In this document: piece after piece, positions 18,003 through 27,269 of the stretch
Numbering within the stretch: position 1 is the first letter of the stretch
Layout of the letters: every line of letters begins with the position of its first letter
DNA from: an uncultured Hyphomonadaceae bacterium
GTDB lineage: Bacteria; Pseudomonadota; Alphaproteobacteria; Caulobacterales; Hyphomonadaceae
Length of the DNA: 64,000 nucleotides
NCBI GenBank assembly: GCA_938084575.1
Contig: CALKFG010000002.1
Location: forward strand, 248,001-312,000
Direction of reading: 5' to 3'
Program-made: the position numbers and the translations under genes
The notes under the pieces: generated by a model
What the model was told of the DNA's origin: nothing
The model's input: only the letters and a program-made list of their open reading frames with translations
Database searches by the model: none

Positions 18003-18793
18003 GCACTGCACTGGACCGGATCATCGCTTACAAGCATGATGAAGTGGCGGATTTGCGCCGGCGGACCCCGGAGCGCGACCTCCTGTCCCGGGCCGCTGAT
18101 CAGCAGCCGGCTCGCCCGTTTCGTCAGGCCTTGACTGATGTTGCCGAGACCGGGGACAATGCGCTGATATGCGAAATGAAACGCAAATCACCCTCTGCGG
18201 GTGACATTCTTCCCGGTGCCGACCCGATTAAGATCGCTCAGGACTATGAGGCCGGCGGCGCCGCCTGCTTGTCGGTCCTGACCGACGGACCAAGCTTTGG
18301 CGGAAGTCTGGAAGACTTTGTGGCAATCCGTTCAGCGATCAGCCTGCCGATCTTGCGCAAGGACTTCATGATCCATCCGATACAGATGATGGAGGCGAGA
18401 GCCTATGGGGCCGATGCCGTTCTTGTCATTCTAACCTGTACGGAAGACGCTCTGGCACGTGACCTGATCGCGACCGCGGTTGAACTGGGCATGGATGTTC
18501 TTCTCGAAACCCACAATGCCGCCGAAGTCCAGCGCGCCCTGGCGATGGACAGCACTTTGCTGGGAATCAACAATCGAGACCTCACCCGAATGGTGACTGA
18601 CCTCAGCACAACAGAGGCGCTCAGAAGCCTTCTGCCCGCACGGCTTCCCTTCGTTTCGGAAAGTGGGATCACGACACCGGAAGATATTTTACGTCTCCGG
18701 CACACTGGCGCGCGCCGATTCCTCATTGGCGAAAGCCTTATGAAACAAGCAAACCGCGCCGCCAGCTGCCACGCCTTGCGAGCCGCCCGCTAG
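17999..18793 (+). CDS. trpC: Indole-3-glycerol phosphate synthase
   Basis: Closes the indole ring in the fourth step of tryptophan synthesis. The 264-residue single-domain TIM barrel has the N-terminal ILDxIxxxKxxEV-like helix, the catalytic EMKRKSPSAG, LSVLTDGPSFGGS, LRKDFM, ETHN, GINNRDL and SESGI motifs. There is no fused TrpF. trpF, trpB and trpA are not in the window. In many Alphaproteobacteria moaC and moeA follow trpC; here lexA follows directly. Confidence 0.97.
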   Translation: MSTALDRIIAYKHDEVADLRRRTPERDLLSRAADQQPARPFRQALTDVAETGDNALICEMKRKSPSAGDILPGADPIKIAQDYEAGGAACLSVLTDGPSFGGSLEDFVAIRSAISLPILRKDFMIHPIQMMEARAYGADAVLVILTCTEDALARDLIATAVELGMDVLLETHNAAEVQRALAMDSTLLGINNRDLTRMVTDLSTTEALRSLLPARLPFVSESGITTPEDILRLRHTGARRFLIGESLMKQANRAASCHALRAAR

Positions 18794-18820
18794 CATACCC
18801 ACACTGGTCCTATTGTCGAT

Positions 18821-18849
18821 TTGACATGAGAACAGAACGCGAATAAACA
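18821..18849 (+). promoter_or_regulatory. lexA promoter with SOS box
   Basis: A perfect -35 TTGACA (18821-18826), a 17-base spacer and a weak -10 TAAACA (18844-18849) precede lexA. The spacer holds GAAC-N7-GAAT (18830-18844), one mismatch from the alphaproteobacterial LexA site GAAC-N7-GAAC and matching the box ahead of dnaE (42271-42285) at 12 of 15 positions. Placement between the promoter hexamers fits autorepression. Confidence 0.65.
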
Positions 18850-18883
18850 AACAGGGAACAAATTCAAAGCGACGGAGGCCAAC

Positions 18884-19561
18884 GTGCTGACATCCAAGCA
18901 AAAAGAGCTATTGCTTTTCATTCATGAGCGCATCAAGGCCGATGGAGTATCGCCGTCATTCGACGAGATGAAAGAGGCCCTGAATCTCGCCTCTAAATCT
19001 GGTATTCATCGGCTCATTGTCGCTCTGGAAGAACGCGGTTTCCTTCGACGCCTGCCCAACCGGGCGCGGGCTCTTGAAGTTCTCAAAATGCCGGATTCTG
19101 CAACCAGCACGGCCCCACCTCGCGGGCGCCAGATGTTCCGCCCCAGCGTGGTCAATGCCAATCGCTCCGACCCGGCGCCCCATTCAATCCCAGTGCTTGG
19201 GCGGATTGCTGCCGGTGTGCCGATCACGGCCATTCAGGAGGAGGTGGATCGTGTTACTCCACCCGACCATCTCGGCGACCTGTCCAATCACTATGCACTC
19301 GAGGTCCAGGGCGATTCGATGATTGATGCTGGAATATTAGATGGCGATATCGTCATTCTCAACCGGACGGACAGCGCGGAGTCGGGGGACATTGTTGTCG
19401 CGTTGATCGATGATGAAGAAGCCACGCTCAAACGCCTACGGCGCAAGGGGGCCTCAGTCGCCCTGGAAGCCGCCAACCCCGCCTATGAGACCCGCATTTT
19501 TGGCCCCGACAGGGTCCGAATTCAAGGCCGCCTCGTGGCTTTGATACGGAAGTATGATTAG
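18884..19561 (+). CDS. lexA: LexA repressor
   Basis: Master repressor of the SOS DNA-damage response; RecA filaments trigger its self-cleavage. The 225-residue protein has an N-terminal winged helix ([20 protein letters not shown], then [18 protein letters not shown]), a linker, and the S24 peptidase domain with the cleavage bond Ala110-Gly111 (GRIAAGVP), catalytic Ser145 (GDSMIDAG) and Lys183 (EATLKRL). GTG 18884 is supported by GGAGG five bases upstream. It is convergent with comEC, eight bases apart. Confidence 0.97.
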   Translation: MLTSKQKELLLFIHERIKADGVSPSFDEMKEALNLASKSGIHRLIVALEERGFLRRLPNRARALEVLKMPDSATSTAPPRGRQMFRPSVVNANRSDPAPHSIPVLGRIAAGVPITAIQEEVDRVTPPDHLGDLSNHYALEVQGDSMIDAGILDGDIVILNRTDSAESGDIVVALIDDEEATLKRLRRKGASVALEAANPAYETRIFGPDRVRIQGRLVALIRKYD

Positions 19562-19569
19562 AAACAGGG

Positions 19570-21582
19570 TCAACGGCACCGCCGCCAAGGACGCTGCCCA
19601 CAGCCGGGACCGGTGATCAGGCGAGGTTCGCTTTTATCAAACCGCCATGTCAAACCATTGCGTATCTGGACGTCTGTCCAGTTTACCGAGGTGGGGTCGT
19701 CGGACGGTGCGCTGTCCGCCAGACTTAAGGACAAGCTGGCTGGTTGCGGACACGTTTGTATCGGGTCACGGATCAGGCACACCGTAAATCGGTCGATCTC
19801 AAGCACACAGCTCGGCCCGGCGCACAGGTCGGAGACCGGCACATCGCGATACCGCATCGGGACCAGTCCGTCGCCATTCGCAAAGGCATACCGTTTAGGC
19901 CCGCCGGGCCCTCCGGTCAGAACAAGATCGCCAGACGGCGCCCAATGGAGAAAAACAGCGGGTGCTTTGACCCATAGAGTCACAGCAAAAAGCAGGGGGC
20001 CCAGTCCCAGAAGGCGCCAACGTCCCTGTGCAGAGGACGCCAGAACCAATCCCGAAACCATCATGAAGAGGGCGACGCCGGGAAGCGGTTTTAGCAATTC
20101 AGAGCCGGTGCCATCAGAACGTGAGAAAACATTGGCGATCGCCAAAATTGGCTCGAGGCTCCATCCAAAAAGGGCGAGGCCAAGATCTGCCTGGCCAAAC
20201 CAGGAGAAGAGCACGGCAAGTCCGGCCAAAGGTGTGCACAGCAGGGATACAATGGGCATCGCGGCGAGATTGGCCGGCAGCCCCAAGACGGCCACACGTC
20301 CAAAATGGTAGATGCCAAAAGGCATGGTCGCCAGTCCCGAAACAAGAGAGGTCAAAGCCATGGATTTTAGCCAGAACACCGCCCCCCTGAGCCGCAGGCC
20401 CTGTTTCTTTCGATGACGGCCCCAAACATTGAACGTCGCAATCAAGGCACCCGTGGCCGCAAATGACATCTGGAAGCCGGGGCTGAGAACACTCCAGGGC
20501 GCGAGCAGAGTCACCAAAATCATCGCCAAAGCAAAGCTTTGAAGGCTGAATGGCGCGCGGTCGACCAATACTGCGCCGAAAACAACCATGGCCATAATAA
20601 AGGCACGCTGGGTCGACACGCTCGCTCCGGACATCAGCAAATAGAAAGTGCACGCCAGTATTGCGATCAGCGCAGCGGGTTTCCGGACTGTGAGTCGCAA
20701 TGCAAGCGGCTCAATCAGGGCGAGCCCTCGCCAGGCACACAGAAATACCAGCCCCCCAACCAGCCCCATATGAAGCCCGGAAATCGCCATAAGGTGTGCA
20801 AGTCCACTCCCTCTCAGGGCCGCCTGATCCGAGAGTGCCAGAAAGCTGCGATCTCCGGAGGCCAGTGCTGCTGCAAATCCCCCCGCGCGGGGCCCAGCGC
20901 CTGTCTTCACTCTGCGGGCGAGCGCCCGCCGCAATTCGGCCAAGCGCAAGCGGAGCCGTTGAAAAGTGTCGCGCGGCGGCCCCAGGGTTCCTGGCCGACA
21001 TCGTCCACGAACATATCCGACACCCCCTATTTGGTGAAAGAAAGCATGACGGTCAAAGGCATAGTCATGATCCATCAGCGGCACTGGCGGCGGCCTCAGC
21101 ACGACCCAGCATCGGACAAAACGTCCCACATCGACGTGACGGCTCAGGCGATGGGTAACACGCACATGATCGGGAAAGATGGCGCGGTCATAACCGGAGA
21201 CGGCGTGAACCAACAGCCGCAGACGCGGTCCCTTCGCCCCTGTATCAATTGCTTCGACCCAGCCTTCCAACAGGACCGGCTCTTTAAGCTCTGGCAGCGC
21301 AGGGGACGCCGCCCGCAGGGTGGCCAGTTTCCCGGACAGAATCCCAATAGCCAGAGCCGTCAAGACGGCCAGACACGCGCGACTGATGCAGGCATTTGCA
21401 TGGATCAGCAGGAAGGCCAGCCTGGCCATGACCAGGCCAGTCAGGCCGATGAGAACACCAAAAAGGTCCGGCTCGAAAGGCAGCAGGAAATAGATGGCAG
21501 CCCCGCCTGCCAGACCAAACGCACTGACCAGCAATCCGTACTGGCGAAGCAGGCAAGCGATCCCAAAACGCAACAACTGCAA
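19570..21582 (-). CDS. comEC: ComEC/Rec2-family DNA-uptake channel protein
   Basis: An inner-membrane protein expected to carry single-stranded DNA into the cytosol during natural transformation. The visible order is an N-terminal OB-like DUF4131 region with membrane segments and GRFVRCWVVLRPP, then the competence domain with GSGLAHLMAISGLHMGLVGG and MSGASVSTQRAFIMA, then membrane helices. The C-terminal ~180 residues lack HxHxDH zinc motifs, so the metallo-beta-lactamase domain seen in Bacillus ComEC is missing or decayed. No ATG start avoids gltX: ATG 21726 would overlap it by 48 bases, so TTG 21582, with AGGGAG upstream, is proposed. The start is uncertain. Confidence 0.82.
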   Translation of the reverse strand: MQLLRFGIACLLRQYGLLVSAFGLAGGAAIYFLLPFEPDLFGVLIGLTGLVMARLAFLLIHANACISRACLAVLTALAIGILSGKLATLRAASPALPELKEPVLLEGWVEAIDTGAKGPRLRLLVHAVSGYDRAIFPDHVRVTHRLSRHVDVGRFVRCWVVLRPPPVPLMDHDYAFDRHAFFHQIGGVGYVRGRCRPGTLGPPRDTFQRLRLRLAELRRALARRVKTGAGPRAGGFAAALASGDRSFLALSDQAALRGSGLAHLMAISGLHMGLVGGLVFLCAWRGLALIEPLALRLTVRKPAALIAILACTFYLLMSGASVSTQRAFIMAMVVFGAVLVDRAPFSLQSFALAMILVTLLAPWSVLSPGFQMSFAATGALIATFNVWGRHRKKQGLRLRGAVFWLKSMALTSLVSGLATMPFGIYHFGRVAVLGLPANLAAMPIVSLLCTPLAGLAVLFSWFGQADLGLALFGWSLEPILAIANVFSRSDGTGSELLKPLPGVALFMMVSGLVLASSAQGRWRLLGLGPLLFAVTLWVKAPAVFLHWAPSGDLVLTGGPGGPKRYAFANGDGLVPMRYRDVPVSDLCAGPSCVLEIDRFTVCLIRDPIQTCPQPASLSLSLADSAPSDDPTSVNWTDVQIRNGLTWRFDKSEPRLITGPGCGQRPWRRCR

Positions 21583-21678
21583 AAGGGGTTGAGTCTCCCT
21601 CTTGCCTAAGCTGTCCCCAAAGTGTTGATGCGAACCAGTTCCATAATCATTCCCAGACGGAAGCCCCGACCTCAACCG

Positions 21679-23160
21679 ATGACTGTCATTACTCGTTTCG
21701 CGCCCTCCCCGACTGGGATGCTGCATATAGGCGGCGCCCGAACGGCTTTATTCAATGCCTTGCTGGCACGACGCCATGGCGGAAAGTTTCTGTTACGGAT
21801 TGAAGACACAGACAAAGCCCGGTCAACCCCCGAAGCGACTGCGGCGATCCTGGACGCCATGGATTGGCTCGGACTGCATCCCGATGAGCCGCCGGTTTAC
21901 CAGAGCGCTCGGATCGACCGTCACATAGCTTGTGCAAATGCGATGGTGGAATCCGGCCGCGCTTTCCGTTGCTACGCCACCAATGCAGACCTGCAAGCTC
22001 GGCGGGACGCCGGGGAAGCCAAGCGAGCCGCGGCGAAGCAGGACGGACTAAGCAATGAGCAACGCTTGGCGCTGCAATCAGAAGCCGAAGCCCTGCTCGC
22101 ACCCTACAGGTCAGAGTGGCGCGATGGTGCCCCGCCACCTGCGCCGGGCGCCCCTTACACCGTTCGGCTAAGGGCGCCAGACAACACACCGATCCTGCTG
22201 GAAGACAAGGTTCAGGGCAAAATTACACTCCAGGCACATGAGATTGATGACCTCATCCTTTTGCGGACGGACGGGACACCAACTTATATGCTCGCCGTTG
22301 TCGTCGATGATCACGATATGGGAATCACTATGGTCCTGCGGGGCGACGACCATTTGCGAAATACCTTCAGGCAAATCCCGATTTACCAGGCGATGGACTG
22401 GGCCCTGCCGGAATTTGCGCATATCCCCCTGATCCACGGCTCCGACGGGTCCAAGCTGTCGAAACGGCACGGCGCTCTGTCGACACTGGCCTATCGAGAC
22501 ATGGGCTACCTGCCGGAAGGACTTGCCGCCTATCTGCTCCGCCTGGGCTGGAGCCATGGCGACCAGGAAATCTTTACTCTGGACGAGGCCGCCGAACTGT
22601 TTGGAGTTGACGGCATCAATAAGGCACCCGCCCGCCTCGACCTCGACAAGCTAAACGATATAAATGGCCACTTCATCCGCGCTGCTGATGATGACCGCCT
22701 GCTTGGCCTGGTCCTGCCTTTCATTGCGCAACGGACACCAATTGATGATCCTATCCTTGTAAACCGGCTCCGAAGGGCGCTGCCAAGCCTCAAAGATCGG
22801 GGGAACACGCTGCCCGAACTGGCAACAGCGGCTCAGTTTTTATGGGATGCAAACGCAGACAATCTGACCAAGAATGCCCGCAAGGCCCTGAAGGGAGAAA
22901 AGCTGGACCTGCTTGGAAAGCTAAGGGCCCCCCTAGACGCGGCAGATGATTGGACTATTGAAGCGATGCAGGACCTGCTTGATTCATTCTGTGCCGAGCA
23001 CGCTTTGACGATTGGACAGGTTGGCCCGCCTTTGAGGGCGGCCGTGAGCGGGGGACTTCCCGCGCCAGATCTGGCGCCTGTTCTGGCATGGCTGGGACGC
23101 GACGAAGTTCTATCACGGATCGACATACATTTACCGGGGTCTTCCCCGGCTGAACGCTGA
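21679..23160 (+). CDS. gltX: Glutamyl-tRNA synthetase
   Basis: Charges tRNA-Glu (and possibly tRNA-Gln, with later amidation). The 493-residue class I synthetase has the HIGH-type motif in [21 protein letters not shown] and the KMSKS-type motif in [16 protein letters not shown] 21679 gives the conserved N terminus [13 protein letters not shown]. It is divergent from comEC across about 96 bases with no separate feature recognised, and 19 bases ahead of gltA, so the two may be co-transcribed. Confidence 0.96.
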   Translation: MTVITRFAPSPTGMLHIGGARTALFNALLARRHGGKFLLRIEDTDKARSTPEATAAILDAMDWLGLHPDEPPVYQSARIDRHIACANAMVESGRAFRCYATNADLQARRDAGEAKRAAAKQDGLSNEQRLALQSEAEALLAPYRSEWRDGAPPPAPGAPYTVRLRAPDNTPILLEDKVQGKITLQAHEIDDLILLRTDGTPTYMLAVVVDDHDMGITMVLRGDDHLRNTFRQIPIYQAMDWALPEFAHIPLIHGSDGSKLSKRHGALSTLAYRDMGYLPEGLAAYLLRLGWSHGDQEIFTLDEAAELFGVDGINKAPARLDLDKLNDINGHFIRAADDDRLLGLVLPFIAQRTPIDDPILVNRLRRALPSLKDRGNTLPELATAAQFLWDANADNLTKNARKALKGEKLDLLGKLRAPLDAADDWTIEAMQDLLDSFCAEHALTIGQVGPPLRAAVSGGLPAPDLAPVLAWLGRDEVLSRIDIHLPGSSPAER

Positions 23161-23179
23161 ATTGAGGGATAAGGCTGAC

Positions 23180-24484
23180 ATGGAAACCAAGACAAGACGG
23201 ACGGGAACAGCGAAACTTGAGATTAATGGTAAAGTTGTTGAGCTTCCCATACTGAGTGGGACCGAGGGTCCCGACGTCATAGACGTGAGCAAACTTTACA
23301 CAGATGCGGGCGTTTTCACTCTCGATCCCGGCTTCACATCGACCGGATCCTGTGAATCCCAGATCACCTTTATCAATGGAGAAGAAGGCATCCTCCTCCA
23401 TCGGGGTTATCCGATTGATCAGCTGGCGAGCAATAGTGGTTTTCTGGAGGTCAGCTACTTGCTGCTCAACGGAGAACTTCCCACCCAGAACAAGTTCACC
23501 ACCTTTGCCAACGAAATCACTCAACACACGCTCATCCATACACAGATGGACAGCTTTTTCGATGGCTTTCGGCGAGACAGCCATCCCATGGCCATGCTGA
23601 CGGGTGCTGTTGGCGCCTTATCAGCCTTTTATCCGGGCGCCATGGACAGCTCGGATCCGGACGAACGTTATCTGGCCTATATCCGCCTCATCGCAAAAAT
23701 GCCGACCCTTGCCGCGCGGATTTATAAGTACACGATCGGCCAGCCCTTCGTTGATCCACAGAATGATCTGTCTTACGCCGCCAATTTCCTGCGCATGTGT
23801 TTCGCCATTACCGCAGAACCCTATAAGACCAATCCGATCCTTGCCCGGGCCATGGACAAAATCTTCATTTTGCATGCCGATCATGAGCAGAATGCCTCGA
23901 CCTCGACCGTCCGCCTTGCCGGCTCGTCTGGCGCACACCCTTATGCTGCTGTAGCGGCAGGAGTTGCGTCACTTTGGGGCCCAAGCCACGGAGGCGCCAA
24001 TGAGGCCTGCCTCAACATGCTGCGGCAGATTGGCGATGTCAGCGAAATCCCCGACTATGTGCGCCGTGCCAAAGATAAAAATGATCCCTTCCGCCTGATG
24101 GGCTTCGGCCACAGAGTGTACAAGAATTACGATCCGCGCGCGACCGTCATGCAGCAAACCGCAGAGGAGGTTCTTGGCGAACTGGGAATTGACACGCCCG
24201 TCCTGCGGGTTGCCAGAGAGTTGGAAAAAATTGCGCTCGAAGACGAATACTTCATCGAGAAAAAGCTCTATCCGAATGTCGATTTCTATTCTGGCATCGT
24301 TCTCGATGCGATGGGTTTTCCGACAGAGATGTTCACTGTTCTTTTCGCGCTCGCCAGAACAGTCGGCTGGTGTGCTCAGCTTAATGAGATGATCGAGGAC
24401 CCGACCCAGCGTATTGGTCGTCCACGGCAGATATATACCGGAGCGGCAAACCGGAATTTTATCCCGATTTCTGAGCGCTCATAA
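23180..24484 (+). CDS. gltA: Citrate synthase
   Basis: Condenses acetyl-CoA and oxaloacetate at the entry of the TCA cycle. The 434-residue protein is of the Gram-negative allosteric size class. Active-site motifs are [24 protein letters not shown] and [17 protein letters not shown] 23180 with GAGGGATAAGG upstream is preferred over TTG 23162. Its last 26 bases overlap the 3' end of the convergent lpxB gene. Confidence 0.96.
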   Translation: METKTRRTGTAKLEINGKVVELPILSGTEGPDVIDVSKLYTDAGVFTLDPGFTSTGSCESQITFINGEEGILLHRGYPIDQLASNSGFLEVSYLLLNGELPTQNKFTTFANEITQHTLIHTQMDSFFDGFRRDSHPMAMLTGAVGALSAFYPGAMDSSDPDERYLAYIRLIAKMPTLAARIYKYTIGQPFVDPQNDLSYAANFLRMCFAITAEPYKTNPILARAMDKIFILHADHEQNASTSTVRLAGSSGAHPYAAVAAGVASLWGPSHGGANEACLNMLRQIGDVSEIPDYVRRAKDKNDPFRLMGFGHRVYKNYDPRATVMQQTAEEVLGELGIDTPVLRVARELEKIALEDEYFIEKKLYPNVDFYSGIVLDAMGFPTEMFTVLFALARTVGWCAQLNEMIEDPTQRIGRPRQIYTGAANRNFIPISERS

Positions 24485-25628
24485 CTTTCAGAATGGCCTC
24501 AGCTGCAATATCGGGCGCGGGGATTTCACCTGCGCCCATTTTGCTGAGGGCCGCATTCTGAGCGTCCCTTTGCCGCCGGCGCAGATCGGGGTCGGCAAGC
24601 AGCTCCAAAGCTTTGGCCGCAACACGATGTGGCTTGAGATGCCCTTGTAAAAATTCAGGGGCAATTTCACTGTCACCCGCCGCAATATTCAACAGCGTAA
24701 TGTGAACAGGCTTGAACAGCAGGTAACGCGCAAGCACCCAGGTGATCCAACCGGTTCTGTAACCGACCAGGAACGGTGTACCCTGAACCGCAAGTTCGCT
24801 TGTCACTGTTCCTGAACAGGCCAAGGCAAGGTCGGAGCCGGCCATCACATCTTCCTGACAAAGCGATGCCGGCACCATTTCCCCTTCGCCGATGTGCTTC
24901 GAAAAGGATACCTCAAATAAAGCCCGGACCGCGGGAGCAGGAGCAAATGCCAATCTTAAACCTGGCCGTTGGGCCTGGACCAGACGCGCGGCGCCGGTCA
25001 GGGCCGGAGCGGTTCGCTCAATCTCGCTTCGGCGGCTCCCGGGCAGGACCAGCAAGACTTCTTCATTCGGTGCAATTCCCATCGCTTTTCGAAAGACAGA
25101 CCCTTGCCCCGGAGTGGTACGGCTGAGAGCCGGCGGTCCCATCACGGTCACCGGCAAACCGAAAGGGGCGTAAAAGGGCCGCTCCATGGCGTGGATACAG
25201 ATGAGATGATCAACCAGTCCTGCAAGTGTCCTTGCGCGGCCCGGCCGTGTGGCCCAAACCTGCGGGCCCACCAGCTTAATAAGCTTGATCTCCGGTGCTC
25301 GCTGTCTGAGCTTCTGCGCAACCCGCAGGGTGAACCCCCAGGAATCGACAAGAACCACGGCATCAGGGCCGAAGTCGAGTATCGCCTCGACTGCTTTATC
25401 CACCAGACGGACCACCGTGGGATAAGCCCTGAGCCCTTCAAACAGGCCCAGGATCGACAAAGGGGTGACGTCTAGAGGAGATATCAGGCCAAGCTGCGCC
25501 AGGGCATCCCCGCCGATCGCTGCAAATTCCAAGTCCGCGGACAAGGACTGCAGCGCCTTGACGGTTTCATAGGCCAGGAGATCACCGGAAGGTTCCGCAG
25601 CGACCATGAAGATCCGGCGCCGCGACAC
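24459..25628 (-). CDS. lpxB: Lipid A disaccharide synthase
   Basis: A membrane-associated glycosyltransferase joining UDP-2,3-diacylglucosamine and lipid X into the lipid A disaccharide. The 389-residue GT-B protein opens with [22 protein letters not shown] and has the [29 protein letters not shown] and [12 protein letters not shown] blocks. GTG 25628 begins five bases after the lpxI stop with GGAG upstream; ATG 25607 is the alternative. It is the last gene of the lipid A block and overlaps gltA tail to tail. Confidence 0.94.
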   Translation of the reverse strand: MSRRRIFMVAAEPSGDLLAYETVKALQSLSADLEFAAIGGDALAQLGLISPLDVTPLSILGLFEGLRAYPTVVRLVDKAVEAILDFGPDAVVLVDSWGFTLRVAQKLRQRAPEIKLIKLVGPQVWATRPGRARTLAGLVDHLICIHAMERPFYAPFGLPVTVMGPPALSRTTPGQGSVFRKAMGIAPNEEVLLVLPGSRRSEIERTAPALTGAARLVQAQRPGLRLAFAPAPAVRALFEVSFSKHIGEGEMVPASLCQEDVMAGSDLALACSGTVTSELAVQGTPFLVGYRTGWITWVLARYLLFKPVHITLLNIAAGDSEIAPEFLQGHLKPHRVAAKALELLADPDLRRRQRDAQNAALSKMGAGEIPAPDIAAEAILKVMSAQKSG

Positions 25629-25632
25629 GGGT

Positions 25633-26493
25633 CTAGCTCCAATCCCCGGGAAAGCCGAAAACGAACAGCCCCAATTCCCGGGCACGTTCGACCAGGCGGT
25701 CTCGGTCGACCAACAATGCTCCACCGGCCTCGACACCAATGCCGGCCAGCCCCGCTTCTGAAACACCCTCGAGCGTGTTAAGACCAATGGTCGGCAAATC
25801 GATCCGTCTGTCCTGAATGGGTTTAGGGCGTTTCACCAGCACTCCCCGCCGAGCCTGACCTGTGCCGCGCAGCCGGGCATCCAAGGTCGCACACCGTCTT
25901 AACATGGCATCTGTGCCTTCCTGCGCCTCGACACATAACACAAGACCATCACATACAATGGCGCCCTGCCCAATATCGAGGCGCCCTATTTCGCCGGCAA
26001 TCCGGGCAGCCTTGCGCAGGTCCGCCATCTGCGCCTCATCCGGTTCAGACCCTGAAATTTTACCTATTGGGGCCACCAGGCTGCCACTGGCTTCCTCCAC
26101 TCCAATCACACGGAACCCTTCAGCTTCAAAGGCTCCCACCACAACCCGTAGAAGCGCATCATCGCCCCCGCGCGCCGCCGATATGACCTTTGGCAGAAGG
26201 CTCATGCCCTTGAGGTCGGGCTTCAGGCTTGAGAAATCCGGTCGGTTAACCCGCCCGGCAAAACAAAGCATCGTGCACCCCGCGCGTCGAAAGGCTTTGA
26301 GCATGCCCCCGACCTCCGCGAGGCCAATCTCTTTCCCGGGAAAGTCCGCCAGAGCCGGCTCGACAAACCCCTTAACGCGCAGCACATAAACGCCCTGCCC
26401 GCGGTCCTGGGCTGCCTGGGCAACCTGAACCGGTAGATTTCCCAGACCTGCCAGAAGCCCAAGCGGGCCTTCTGTGTTTACCGCGGCAGGCAT
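25633..26493 (-). CDS. lpxI: UDP-2,3-diacylglucosamine diphosphatase LpxI
   Basis: Cleaves UDP-2,3-diacylglucosamine to lipid X, replacing LpxH in Alphaproteobacteria. The 286-residue protein opens with LGLLAGLGNLPVQVAQAAQ and carries ALLRVVVGAFEAEGFRVIGVEE, DIGQGAIVCDGLVLCVEAQEG and the C-terminal LPTIGLNTLEGVSEAGLAGI block of the LpxI (DUF1009) family. Its start overlaps the lpxA 3' end by 16 bases. Confidence 0.94.
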   Translation of the reverse strand: MPAAVNTEGPLGLLAGLGNLPVQVAQAAQDRGQGVYVLRVKGFVEPALADFPGKEIGLAEVGGMLKAFRRAGCTMLCFAGRVNRPDFSSLKPDLKGMSLLPKVISAARGGDDALLRVVVGAFEAEGFRVIGVEEASGSLVAPIGKISGSEPDEAQMADLRKAARIAGEIGRLDIGQGAIVCDGLVLCVEAQEGTDAMLRRCATLDARLRGTGQARRGVLVKRPKPIQDRRIDLPTIGLNTLEGVSEAGLAGIGVEAGGALLVDRDRLVERARELGLFVFGFPGDWS

Positions 26494-27269
26494 AGGGCAC
26501 GGTTCTTATTGGTGCGAATAAAGTCTACAATCTGCATGACCTCAGGACTGCCCGCATAGGTCGTGGCTGTATCCTCCAGCCGCTCGGTGAATGTCCCCTC
26601 GCGCGCATACAGCATACGATATCCAGACCGCAATTTCATGATCGTCTCCCGACTGAACCCACGTCTTTTGAGCCCGACGACATTCAGCCCAGCCAAATGC
26701 GCATGGTTCCCGACAACAGACCCAAAAGGAATGACATCCGCGACCAGAATCGAGCCGCCCCCGACAAAGGCATGTTCACCGATACGGCAGAACTGGTGCA
26801 CGGCGACCGCGCCCCCCATCCAGACGTGATTTCCGGCCGACACATGTCCGCCAATATGCGTGTTGTTGGCGATCACACAGTGATCACCAATCACGCAATC
26901 ATGAGCAGCATGTGTGTGCGCCATGAACAGGCAATCCTTACCGATCCTGGTCTGGCCACCATGCGTCGGCGACCCGGTATGCAGCGTCACATGCTCGCGC
27001 AGGATTGTCCGGGCACCCACCTCCAGCCGAGACTCATCGCTATCGCGATACCCTAGCACCTGAGGAGCACCACCGATCACAGCACCGGGGTGTACGCTCA
27101 CCTCTTCATCAAGGCGGGTTCGTCCAGTTACCATAGATTTCGGCATCAGGGTGCATCGGTCGCCAACTTCAACATGGGGACCAATATGCGCATACGCTCC
27201 AACCCGCACGCCCTCGCCAAGCTGGGCACCGTCTTCGACAATCGCTGTGGGGTGAATCTGAACCGTCAT
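26478..27269 (-). CDS. lpxA: UDP-N-acetylglucosamine O-acyltransferase
   Basis: First step of lipid A synthesis, acylating UDP-GlcNAc at the 3 position. The 263-residue left-handed beta-helix has hexapeptide repeats from IHPTAIVEDGAQLGEGVRVG onward, the catalytic-His segment AHTHAAHDCVIGDHC, and the C-terminal helical domain (NVVGLKRRGFSRETIMKLRS). ATG 27269 overlaps the lpxD stop by four bases, leaving no room for fabZ. Confidence 0.96.
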   Translation of the reverse strand: MTVQIHPTAIVEDGAQLGEGVRVGAYAHIGPHVEVGDRCTLMPKSMVTGRTRLDEEVSVHPGAVIGGAPQVLGYRDSDESRLEVGARTILREHVTLHTGSPTHGGQTRIGKDCLFMAHTHAAHDCVIGDHCVIANNTHIGGHVSAGNHVWMGGAVAVHQFCRIGEHAFVGGGSILVADVIPFGSVVGNHAHLAGLNVVGLKRRGFSRETIMKLRSGYRMLYAREGTFTERLEDTATTYAGSPEVMQIVDFIRTNKNRALCLPR

